Assembly: GCF_900496995.4 (NCBI RefSeq)
Contig: NW_024470326.1
Span: 124,001 to 188,000, forward strand
DNA from: Aquila chrysaetos chrysaetos
Lineage: Eukaryota; Chordata; Aves; Accipitriformes; Accipitridae
Direction: 5' to 3'
Length of the DNA stretch: 64,000 bases
Shown: one piece after another, positions 11,560-21,900 of the stretch
Numbering within the stretch: the stretch's first letter is position 1
Layout: each line of letters begins with the position of its first letter
Notes under the pieces: generated by a model
What the model was told of the DNA's origin: nothing
Databases searched by the model: none
What the model saw: the letters and a program-made list of their open reading frames with translations, nothing else
Position numbers and translations under genes: made by a program

Positions 11560-12009
11560 GATGGACATCAACAGCCTGAAGGGAAGGAGGTAAGCATGGG
11601 ACAGGTTATGACAGCCTGCAGTAGAGATGGCCAAGTGCTGGCAAGGCTGAAAGGCCAAACAGGTCCAAGGATTTGTCATCTTGGATTTGACATAGCTTCT
11701 GCCACTGAGGCCTAACAGGTAAAACTTGTTTTTGAGGCTCTGGACTTGCTTCTTCCTCACCCCTGCTTGGGGAGGCCAAGAGTGTTGCACAGTTTTCCTA
11801 CTCTTGGCATTGCTCACCCTCACATCTTGCTGCCCCCAGGAAGAGCCCTGACTCACCTGTGAGGGACAGAATCTGTCTGCCCAAGCCTGGAGATCAGGGC
11901 TTGGCCTTTCTGCTGCATAAACAAACCAAATATTTTCTCAGCATTAGAGCCACCTTCACAGTGCTTTTGCCTACCTTGCAATCACAGCCAGTTATTGCTC
12001 TAAACGAGT
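11560..12009. other. No recognisable gene
   Basis: Nothing identifiable in about 450 bases. Confidence 0.4.
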
Positions 12010-12260
12010 CCCTGGGAGGCTTTGTCAGTAATGGCCCTCACCTCAGTGGGGCCCATTAATGCTTCAAGTACTTTGCTTCTGACTTGGACTTTCTTTGAGA
12101 AGTTTCTTTCAGTCTGCTCTCAGTAGCTGAGGTCCATGGACTCAGCCTCAAACACCCATGGGCTCATTAAAATACAGAAAGTTCTAACGAGCCTTGTTCT
12201 TTCCTGCAATTTTCTCCAAGTCTTCAAGACTGTACAGCTAATTAGAAAATTTCATAGTAA
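12010..12260 (+). repeat. Diverged paralog of the outer end of the inverted-repeat arms
   Basis: It aligns with 46,400-46,620 and, inverted, with 34,000-34,225. Landmarks in order are atggccctcac, gcccattaa/gcccactaa, a gctcattaa, a ctaac.ag and an agtcttcaa motif. Identity is clearly lower than between the two arms, so this is an older copy or an uncatalogued interspersed repeat. Confidence 0.45.
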
Positions 12261-13183
12261 AGTTAAGGAGGAAGATTTAAACTGCACCTATACCCATGGT
12301 TTTTTTTCCTTTTAAAAGAATAGTTTTTCTTACTCTTTCAGTTTAGAGAAGAGGTGATAGAAGCATTCTCCAAGTGATAATGAATCCAGAGTGTCTCCTC
12401 AGGAGGTCTGGACAGCTAGGAAGAGCAGTCCCTTGAGCTCTGACACTGTATGGACAACCTTGCTCCTCACCTCTCAAACCTCACCACTTCTGACCTTGGC
12501 CACCTGGGGCTTACATCTCTGTTCCTTGCCTCAGTTTCCTCACTGATCTCTACAGTTGGATGTTACAGCTCCATTGCATCATCTCCCCCCTGCTCTCCTT
12601 AGAGAGCTGGCTGCACACAGGCCCAGAAGAATTTTTCCTCTTTGCAAGCAAAGCAAAGAAAATCATAATTAAGTTTCATAAACAATGTCACTCCTCAACC
12701 AATGCAAAGTCCAGCTGCCCCTAATGAGGCTGCCTGTCTACAAGGGATAATCTTATGAGAAATGTTTCTGATGAATACGAACAAAAGTTAGATACAACAC
12801 AATTAAGATTGAATTGGCTAAAGAGACTATTAGACTACTGGAAGACAGGCAAGCTTTTAACTCCCTGAAGCTCAAAGCAGCTGCATAGGGGAGAGGTATC
12901 TGAATGAACAAAGAGCAAGGGAAGAGAGAAGTGGAGCATAATGGAAAGGGCCTTTGCCTAGGCAGCCTGCATCTGAAAAGATGACTTTCACAAATGGTCA
13001 TTTGTCAGGACAGGTGTAACTACATGAAAGACTAGAGAAACTAAATACACCGAAGAACAGGCAGAACAGTGGTAACGCAATTACAGGGAAAGACTGATAT
13101 TTCTTTGGAAGGTCCTCTGTAAAGGTCGTGGAATTGGTAGGGGTCTCTTGAGATGAAGACAAACCCAAGTTGCGCCCGTCTCC
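12261..13183. other. No recognisable gene
   Basis: About 900 bases, AT-richer than the surroundings, with only short open frames. The last 180 bases may belong to the retroviral sequence whose LTR starts near 13,184. Confidence 0.35.
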
Positions 13184-13757
13184 TTGTGATAAATGAATTT
13201 AGTCTCAACAGGATTCCGATCAAAGTTTACAATTTATTAAATGAATAAAGGCAAGCAAACAGCGCTGCGTGGATCAGCAGTCTCTGCCTATACCAAGATG
13301 CACGCTGTGGAAAACAAACCCAGCTTCTTTTATGTCTAACATTAGTTACATCGTGTCCTTTCAAGACTCTCCTCATTGGCTGAGGGGTCTTCAATTCTCC
13401 TAGAAACTTCTCGAACTCTCCTCATTGGCTGAGGGGTCTTCAGTTCTCCTAGAACTTCTCAAACTCTCCTCATTGGCTGAGGGGTCTTCAGTTCTCCTAG
13501 AAACTTCTCGAACTCTCCTCATTGGCTGAGGGGTCTTCGTTTCCTAGAAACTTCACGGACTCTCCTCATTGGCTGAGGGTCTTCAGTTCTCCTAGAAACT
13601 TCTCGAACTCTCCTCATTGGCTGAGGGGTCTCTATGCAATGTATCTCCCACTGCTCCTCGCTGCTCGGGCATGACAGCAGACATCCTGTGCGACGGCGAC
13701 ACACCCTGCACAGCACCAGCTGTGGCCACCAAACCCCAAGCAAGTTTGCAACAGACA
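13184..13757 (-). mobile_element. Retroviral LTR with tandem CCAAT repeats
   Basis: Read on the minus strand, this begins TGTCTGTTGC just after a G-rich polypurine tract, has about 5.5 copies of a 49-bp CCAAT-containing repeat, an ACATAAAAG TATA-like element and AATAAA poly(A) signals near 13,230-13,245. The U3 boundary at 13,757 is well marked by the tract; the U5 boundary near 13,184 is a guess, as no primer-binding site is seen. Family not identified. Confidence 0.55.
13366..13631 (-). repeat. Tandem 49-bp repeat with CCAAT boxes inside the LTR
   Basis: About 5.5 copies of a unit containing actctcctcattggctgagg on the plus strand, so each copy shows CCAAT on the minus strand, the LTR sense. 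Copies differ by a few substitutions and one-base gaps. The layout resembles U3 enhancer repeats. Confidence 0.85.
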
Positions 13758-13770
13758 CCCCCCCCCCAAC
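13758..13770 (-). other. Polypurine tract next to the LTR
   Basis: A run of ten C on the plus strand reads as a polypurine tract on the minus strand immediately before the LTR start at 13,757, the usual place for the plus-strand primer of a retrovirus. The following 330 bases could be the end of a retroviral internal region, but no protein is recognisable. Confidence 0.45.
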
Positions 13771-14099
13771 AAATGCATATAACAAATTGCTTACACACTG
13801 CCACTTCAATACACCCTCTATTCATACATAGTAAGATCACCCCGTTCGTAACCTCACTTAATACTATGATAAATGCCTCAGTTCTCCCCTAGGATCTCTT
13901 GTTTAACACTGCGCAGTTAACAACAAAACCGGTTTTGGGCTGGCAAAAAAGAACTATATACATATCATCTGTTTCCTCCTGGCCTGTGGTTATACAGGAC
14001 CGACCAAATGGTTAAAGTGAGGGTCACATTTTATTATGCGGCCCTAGCATTGTTTATATTGACACGAATCAGATAAACACATTTCATACTTCCCAAGGG

Positions 14100-14780
14100 T
14101 AAATCAGGCCTTGCCAACCTGATTGCCGTCATGATGAAGGAAGTGCATTTGTGCATGAGGGGAACATGGTGGATGTTGTTTACCTGCACTTCAGCAAGAC
14201 TTTTGGCACAGTCTCCCTCAATATTCTTCTGCTCAAGTTAGGACAGTACAGTCTGGATGGATAGACAAAGAGATGGGCAAAACACCAGTTGGATGATGAA
14301 GCTGAGAGCAGTGGTGAAGGGGCCATACCCTACCTGGAGGCCAGTGGGCCATATTGGCACGTTGTGGGGCTGCACAGGGGACTCTCCTGGGCGCTGTGCA
14401 GTTTTACACCTGTATCCATGACCCGGAGGAGGTAACTCTCACCACGTTTGTTGGTGGCAGTATATTGGGAGGACCATTCCTGTGCCTTGGGATGCCATTC
14501 AGGGGAACCTAACAGGCAGAAGGACTGTCCTGTCAGGGACTTTGTGAGATACAAGAAAGACAAAGGCCAGATCCTGTGCCTGGGATAGACTAACACCCTG
14601 CAGTGGCTGGGGAAGGGGCTGCCTGGCCAGAGAGCACCTCTGAGGAAACAGCCCTGGTGGTGCTGGGGGACAGAAGGCAAAACACGATCCAGCAGTGATC
14701 CACGGCTACCTGGTAGCAGAGGTGGCCAGCAGTGTCCTGGAGTGTAGAGAGAAGAGCCTCGCCAAAAGACGGGGAAATTA
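14100..14780 (+). mobile_element. CR1 LINE fragment (reverse transcriptase region)
   Basis: Reads LANLIAVMMKE, then VDVVYLHFSKTFGTVSLNILL, the CR1 motif preceding the catalytic part, followed by decayed WVKNWL and LGAVQFYTCIHDPEE-like sequence in shifted frames. It is 5' and 3' truncated. The catalytic FADD motif is not visible. Confidence 0.65.
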
Positions 14781-15012
14781 TTGTCTCCCCTGCCCATCAC
14801 TTGTCAGCCACCTGTACACTACTGTGTTCCTTTTTGGGACCCTGGTTCAAGTGTCCTGGGTCTGGCTGGGGTGGGGTTCACTTCCTTCATAGCAGCCCCT
14901 ATGGTGTTCTGTTTTGCATTGGTGCCTAGAACAGTGTTGGTAACACACCAGCGTTGTAGCTGTTGCTGAATAGTGTTTGCACAGCGTCAAGGCCACCTCT
15001 GTTTCTCACTCT

Positions 15013-15443
15013 GTCTGTGGGAACATATATAGCTAATGGTCACAAGAGCATGCCAGACGCCTTTAGAAGACCTTGGACAGAATAAACAAGAAGACAAAAA
15101 TAAGAAAGATACGAATTAGAAGAACACAGGTGCGCATTCCACGATAAAGGGAACTTGGCACAAAGAACCTCAATTCGCCAGTTTATCTTGACCAATTAGA
15201 CTGAGACAAGTTTGCATGTTTTAGTTAGTATAACCTATTATGTCTTATGTTTATGCGTATGTACAGTGTTGATATAACCAATCATTAAGTGTAACTGGGC
15301 ACGTGGACAGCACGTGAATAATGTGTGTAACCAATAGTAAAATAGCTAAAGGCATGTACGGATGTAACCAATGTATAAAATGATGTCTGATGCTCTAGTA
15401 AAGGGTCTTCAACTATGATCATATTGATCTGTCATTGAGTCCA
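15013..15443 (+). mobile_element. Probable solo LTR
   Basis: A TG-to-CA segment with several CCAAT motifs (as in ataaccaatcat, gtaaccaatag and gtaaccaatg), a TATA-like gtataaaatg at about 15,373 and a short R/U5-like end at gagtcca. No coding sequence is attached. Boundaries are inferred from the TG/CA ends; no target duplication was established. Confidence 0.45.
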
Positions 15444-15454
15444 TGATTATGCTC

Positions 15455-15790
15455 CTGCACTGCTCCCTCCCAGCAAGTAGGCTGGGGGTGGGCGAGAAGT
15501 TGGGGGGCAATGGGACACAGCCAGGCCAGCTGACCCCATCTGACCAAAGGGATATTCCATACCATATGACGTCATGCTCAGCAATAATAGCTCGGGCAGA
15601 GGAAGAAGGCGTTGGAGTTTCCGGTCATTCAAGGTGTCTGTTGAAGGGATACTGGTTGGGTGTCACTCTGCTTGTGGGAGGTGGTAAGTGATTGCCTTTG
15701 CATTGCCTGTTGGGTTGGGTTTATATTTGTTTTAATCTTTTTTCACTTACCTATTATCTGTTTTTATCCCAATCCACAAGCTGCCCAACA
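15455..15790 (+). mobile_element. ERVL-type LTR fragment
   Basis: The piece gacacagccaggccagctgacc followed by a ggatattccataccat phrase matches the middle of the ERVL-like LTR at 58,340-58,440, so this is part of a related LTR (U3 to R). Both ends are lost. Confidence 0.6.
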
Positions 15791-15829
15791 ACTCCATGCA
15801 GCAGCACGGGTAGAGACCTGGCCGGCTAA

Positions 15830-16290
15830 GGAGTGCTCTGAGGAGAAGGGCCTGGGCAGCAGGATGATGCCATATGAGCCAGTGGGCCTCCCATTTCAAA
15901 AGGAGAGGAGAAACTGGAGAAGGTCCGGAGGAGGTCTGCCAAGGTGGAGTGAGGGGCTTAAGGCACGAGCTGCGAGGAGAGTCTGAGGGAACTGGGCCTC
16001 TCCAGCCTGCTGAAGGAGGCCTGGGGCCACCTAAGAAGAGCCTACAGCTACCTGGAGAGATGGTGGAGCCAAGCTCTCTTCTGCAGTGGCCAATGATATG
16101 ACAGAGGCAACAGCCACAACTTGCCTCTTGGGAGCTTTAGGCTGAGCCTTAGGAAAAATAAAATGGACTAGGAGGAGTGTTGTTGTGATCTCCACCTTTG
16201 GAGCTCTTCTTTGCTCCTCAAAGTCACAGCCAGCCTGGAGGCTGGACTAGACACTCCCCAACAATCTCTCTCCCACCAGCCCTTCCAGGA
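15830..16290 (+). mobile_element. CR1 LINE 3' fragment
   Basis: Reads the late ORF2 and 3' end pattern of CR1 (LSSLLKEAW-type, then a segment with SLRKNKMD). It is broken by stops and frameshifts. It joins directly to a second, oppositely oriented CR1 tail. Confidence 0.5.
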
Positions 16291-16364
16291 GCCTGTGCCT
16301 TGGCACATGCTGAACAAGAAGAGATCGAGTTGGAGGCGAGGGTCTCTACATCATACGCTCATCG

Positions 16365-16470
16365 GACGATTCAGGGTGGAAGGGAGCTCAGGTGGTCTGT
16401 AGTCCAATGCCCAGCTCCAAGCAGGGCCAGCTCTGAGGTCAGACCAGGTTGCTCAGTAAATGTCAGCAGC
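16365..16470 (-). mobile_element. CR1 3' tail fragment
   Basis: The plus strand reads ggtggaagggagctcagg through agcagggccagctctgag to agaccaggttgctcag, which is the reverse of the common CR1 3' end. Only about 100 bases are kept. Confidence 0.6.
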
Positions 16471-16914
16471 CACAGAGAGAGTTGACACATGAACTAGGCA
16501 TCTAGGCCACCATTACAGCAATGGAGACGAGGCATTTGACCAGGTCCCTGAGCACAGCTATGGGTATGCCACGCCTCCTGAGATTCCTGGGAACATCCAC
16601 CTTCTCCACAGGAGTGGGTTCCTTATGCAAGTTTCCTGGCGTATCTGCAGACCAATGGGGTGCTTTAGGCTGCAAACAGAATTGAAAGAAAGCCTGTGAC
16701 TGGGGTTCTATCAGCTTAATTGCTACGAGAGAGGGAGATGGAGGGATCTTAGAGCTGCCAGGTTCCTGCTGAAGATTTAAGGCCTCTGAGATAGCAGCAG
16801 AAGATAAGTGTTTTGAACTGGCGTAGCCTTTAGATCACTTCACATGTGATGGCTCTGCTCCCCCATTTCAGTCATTGGCACCTGGAAACCACCCTTGCTT
16901 TTCAGGACAGCCTG
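16471..16914. other. No recognisable gene
   Basis: About 440 bases without identifiable features. Confidence 0.4.
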
Positions 16915-17540
16915 TGATCCAACCCCACTGTGGACGTCATGCTGGGGGTCGACCAGCTAGAGAGCAGCTCCACAGAGAAGGACCTTGAGGTCCCAGAGGA
17001 CAAGCAGCTGAGCGTGAGTGAGCAATGCCCCCTCATGGCAAAGGCCAACAGCCTCCTGGGCTGCATGAGGAGAAGCATTGCTGGCAGATGGAGGGAGGTG
17101 ATCCTTCCCCTCTACTCAGCACTGCTGAGGCCACAGCTGGAGTGCTGTGTCAAGTGCTGCGCTGCCCAGTGCATCATACTTGTTGACCTACTCAAGCAAG
17201 TGCAGCAAAGGGCCACAAAGCTGGTTTAAGGGACTGGAGCATCTTTCCTAGGAGGAAAGGCTGAGAGATGTGGGACTGTTCAGCCTGGAGAAGAAAAGGC
17301 TGAGGGGGATCTCATTAAAGTGTATAAAATTCCATCTGAACCCCAGAAAACTGTGTTTGACTGTGAGGGTGGTTAAACACTGGAACAGGCTTCCCGGAGA
17401 GGTTGTGCAATCCGCATCCATGGGGGTACTCCATACCCACCTAGATAAGGTGCTGAGCAACATACTCTAGCTGAGCCTTCCACAGCTGAGGGGGTTGAAC
17501 TGGTCCCTTCCAATCTCAACATGTCTGTGATTCAGTGAGT
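16915..17540 (+). mobile_element. CR1 LINE 3' end
   Basis: Late ORF2 sequence in order: [20 protein letters not shown], a [12 protein letters not shown] segment, a [20 protein letters not shown] segment, QQRATKLV, then LFSLEKKRLRG and HWNRLPGEVVQ. The 3' untranslated end reads ggtcccttccaatctcaaca and a short tgtctgtgatt-type terminus. It is 5' truncated, as is usual for CR1. The minisatellite starts about 30 bases after this end. Confidence 0.8.
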
Positions 17541-17571
17541 ATAAAGGAGAAACAAATGAACGGAACAATAG

Positions 17572-20500
17572 TAGGGACAGAAGGTGTACCCCGGGGTACC
17601 AGCAGGGTTACCGCTACTACCCTGGAGTACCAGTAGGGGAAAAGGTGCTACTCGGGAGGATGAGGTCGGGATGCCAGGTCTACCCCACCCCCATGGTTAG
17701 GGAGGCCAGGTCAACCCCGCGCTTGCTGGTAGGGAGGCCAGGTCTACCCCGTAAGCACCAGTAGGGAGGCCAGGTTTAACCCACTGGCGCCAGCAGGAAG
17801 GCCAGGTCTACTACGCCCGCGCTGTATGGGAGGCTAGGTCTACCTCGCTAGCGCTGGTAGGGTGGCCAGGTCTACCCCATAGCATCAGGCAGGGATACGA
17901 AACCTACCCCAGAGGGTCAGGCAGGGAGGGTGGGTCTACCACCGGGAGCCAGCAGGGACAGCAGTTGTACCCCAGAGTACAAGTTGGGGTATCGGTACTA
18001 CCCCCAAGTAGCCGGGGAGGGTTACCGGTGCTACCCAGGAGTACTAGTGGGGGTATCGGTACTACCCTGGAGTACCAGTAACGGTACCGGTAGTACCCCG
18101 GAGGATCAGGCAGGGGATGCCAGGTCTACCCCACCCTCATGGGTAGGGAGGCCAGGTCAACAATGCGCTTGCCGGTAGGGACGCCAGGTCTAGCCTGGAG
18201 CACAGAGGGACAGCAGGGTACCCTGGGATACCAGCGGGGGTACCGCTACTACCCTGGAATACCAGTAAGGGTACTGCTACTACCCTGGAGCGTCTGGAAG
18301 GGCCAGGCCTACCCGCGATGGTCAGGTAGGGAGGCCAGGTCTACCCTGTCCATGCGGGTAGGGACGCCAGGCCTACCTGGAGCATCAGGTAGGGGTACAG
18401 GCCGACGCCAGAGGGTAGGTAGGGAGGGCGGGTTGCCCCCCGCACGCCCACTGTGATGCCAGGTGTACCCCGGAATACCAGTATGAGCATCGGTACTACC
18501 CTGGAGCATCAGGTAGGGATGCCAGGCCGGGCCCGGAGCTTCAGGTAGGGAGGCCAGGTCTGGCCCGGAACGCCAGTAGGGACAGCAGCTGTACACCGGG
18601 GTAACATTAGGGGTACTGGTACTACCCTGGAGTACCAGTAGGGGTAACGGTGCAACCCGGGAGGATGAGGTAGGCACGCCAGGTCTACCCCCCCACCGCC
18701 ATGGTTAGGAAGGCCAGGTCTACCCCGCCAGCACCGGTAGGGAGGCCATTTAAACCCCGCGCTTGCAGGTAGGTGGGCCAGGTCTAACCCAGTGCGCCAG
18801 TAGGGAAAGCAGGTGTATCCTGGGGTACCATCAGGGGTACTGCTACTACACTGGAGTACCAGTAGGGGTAATGGTAATACCCAGGAGGGTGAGGCCGGGA
18901 TGCCAGGTCTACCCCACCCCCATGGTTAGGGAGGCCAGGTCAACTCTGTGCTTGCTCTTGGGAGGCCAGGTTTAACCCAGTGCGCCAGTAGAGACAGCAG
19001 GTGAACCCCGGGGTACCAGTAGGGGTAATGGTACTACCCTGGGGTACCAGTAGGGGAAAAGGTGCTACTTGGGAGGATGAGGTCGGGACTCCAGGTCTAC
19101 CCCACCCCCTTGGTTAGGGAGGCCAGGTCTACCCCGCAAGCACCGGCAGTGAGGCCAGATGTACCCCACCGGTGCCAGCAGGGAGGCCAGGTCTACCACG
19201 CCAGCACCGGTAGGGTGGCCACGTGTACCCCGGAGCATCAGGTAGGGATACGAGGCCTACCACAGAGGGTCGGGTAGGGAGGGCAGGTCTACCCCCGCAT
19301 GCCCATTGTGACTCCAGGTGTACCCCAGAGTACAAGTAGGGGTACCGGTACTACCCCAGAGCGTCACATAGGGACGCCTGGCCAATCTCGGATCATCAGA
19401 TAGGCAGGCCAGGTCTAGCCCGGAGTGCCAGTAGGGACAGCAGTTGTACCCTGGGGTAACAGCAAGGGTATTGGTACTACCCTGCAGTACCAGTGCTGGT
19501 AACGATGCTACCCGGGAGGATGAGGTCAGGACGCCACGTCTACCCCACCTCCATGGTTAGGGAGGCCAGGTCAACCTTAAGCTTGCTGATAGGTAGGCCC
19601 GATCTATCATGCCCGCACCGGTAAAGAGGCCAGGTCTACCTCGCCAGGGCCGGTACGGTGGCCAGGTCTACCCCGGAGCATCAGGTAGGGATATGAGGCC
19701 GACGCCAGAGGGTCAGGTAGGGAGGGCGGGTCTACCCCCTAGCACCCATTGTGACGCCAGGTGTACACCGGAATACCAGAAGGGGTACCGGTACTACCCC
19801 GGAGCATCAGGTAGGGATGCCAGGCCCAGCCTGGAGCTTCAGGTAGGGAGGCCAAGTCTAGCCTGGAGCGCCAGTACAGACAGCAGGTTACCCATGGTAC
19901 CAGCAGGCGCCCGCGCCTTTAGGGAGGCCAGGTCTACCTCGCCAGCAACGGTATAGTGGCCAGTGTACCCTGGAGCATCAGGTAGGGATACGAGGCTGAC
20001 GCCAGATGGTCAGGTAGGGAGGGCGTGTCTACCGCTGCACGACAGCAGGGACAGCAGTTGTACCAGTAGGGGTATCGGTACTACCCCTAAGTACTCGGGG
20101 GTGGGGTTACCAGTGCTACCCTGGAGTACTAGTGGGGGTATCGGTACTACCCTTGAGTACCACTAAGGGTACCAGTAGTACCCTGGAGGATCAGGTAGGG
20201 GACGCCAGGGTAGGGAGGCCAGGTCTAGCCTGGAGGACAATTAGGGACAGCAGGTGTAACCAGGCGTACCAGCAGGGGTACTGTTACTACCCTGGAGTAC
20301 CAGTAGGGGTAACGGTACTAACCGGGAGGATGAGGTCGGGACGCCAGGTCTACCCCCCGCCATGGTTACAGAGGCCATTTCTACCCCGCCCACGCCAGTA
20401 GGGAGGCCAGGTCTACACACCCCACACCGATACGGAGGCAAAGACAACCCCACCCATGTGGGTATGGAGGCAAGTTCTATCCAGCCCGCACGGGTAGGCA

Positions 20501-21900
20501 GGCCAGGTCTATCCCACCCTTGCCAGTAGGGAGGCCAGGTCTACCCAACCCACGCCGGTAGGGAGGCCAGGTCTACCCTGCTTTTGCTGGTAAGCATCCC
20601 ACGTCTACCCTGCCTGTGCCAGTAGGGAGGCTAGGTCTACCCGCCTAATGCCAGTAGGGAGGCCAGGTCTACACACCCCACACCAAAACGGAGACAAAGA
20701 CAACCCCGCCCACGTGGGTATGGAGGCAAGTTCTATCCCACCTGCACAGGTAGGCAGGCCAGGTCTACCCCACCCTTGCCGGTAGGGGGGCCAGGTCTAC
20801 CCCACATGCACCGGTAGGGAGGCCAGGTCTACGCCGACATTGCGGGCAGGGAGGCCAGGTCTACCCCACCCATGCCAGCAGGGAGGTCAGGTTTACCCCA
20901 CCAGCACCAGCACGGAGGCCAGGTCTACCTCGCCAGCGCTGGTAGGGTGGGCAGGTCTACCCCGGAGCATCAGGTAGGGATACGAGACCTACCACAGAGG
21001 GTCAGGTAGGGAGGGCAGGTCTACCGCCAGGCGCCAGCAGGGACAGCAGTGGTACCTCGGAGTACCATTAGGGGTATCGGTACTACCCCCAAGTACCGGG
21101 GGGGGGGGGGATACCGGTGCTACCCCGGAGTACTAGTGGGGCTATCGGTACTACTTTGGAGCACCAGTAAGGGTACCAGAAGTACCCCAGAGGATCAGGT
21201 AGGGGACGCCAGGTCTACCCCACCCACATGGGTAGGTAGGCCATGTCAACCCTGCGCTTTCCATTAGGGAGGCCAGGTCTAGCCCGCAGCACCGGTAGGG
21301 ACAGCAGGTGTACCCCGGGGTACCAGCGGGGGTACCGCTACTACCCCGGAGTACCAGTAAGAGTACCGGTACCACACTGGAGCGTCTGGAAGGGACGCCA
21401 GGCCTACCCGCGATGGTCAGGTAGGGAGGCCAGGTCTACCCCGACCTTGCGGGCAGGGAGGCCAGGTCTACCCCACTAGCGCTAGCAGGGAGGCCATGTC
21501 TACCATGCCCACGCCAGTAAAGGAGGCCAGGTCTACCCCTGAGCGCCAGTAGGGACAGCAGGTGTACCCCGGGGTACCACTAGGGGTACTGGTACAAACC
21601 TGGAGTACCAGTGGGGGTAAAGGTACTACCCAGGAGGATGAGTTCGGGACGCCAGGTCAACCCCACCCCAATGGTTAGGGAAGCCAGGTCAACCCCCTGC
21701 TTGCCGGTAGGGGGGCCAGGTCTAGCCCGGAGTGCCACTAGGGAGAGCAGGTGTACCCTGGGGTAACAGCAGGGGTACCGCTACTACCCTGGAGCACCAG
21801 TAGGGGTAACGGTACTACCCGGGAGGATGAGGTCGGGACACCAGGTCTACCCCACCCCCATGGTTAGGGAGGCCAGGTCAACCCCGCGCTTGCTGGTAGG
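17572..21900. repeat. Minisatellite, part A (mixed and higher-order units)
   Basis: Tandem units related to gtagggaggccaggtctacc alternate with a second unit type such as taccagtaggggtaccggta followed by ctacccc. Longer blocks recur, for example one with gaggatgaggtcgggacgcc at about 17,657, 18,660, 19,073, 19,512, 20,325, 21,626 and 21,827, and a block of about 300 bp (gggatacgag, ccacagagggtcagg, ggtatcggtactaccc) near 17,890, 19,980, 20,960 and again at 28,930. Open frames through it give only repeated peptides and are not taken as genes. Confidence 0.95.

Noticed and set aside
21097-21111. Long G run as a regulatory G-quadruplex
   Set aside because: A single homopolymer in one repeat unit, absent from sibling units; probably slippage or sequencing error.
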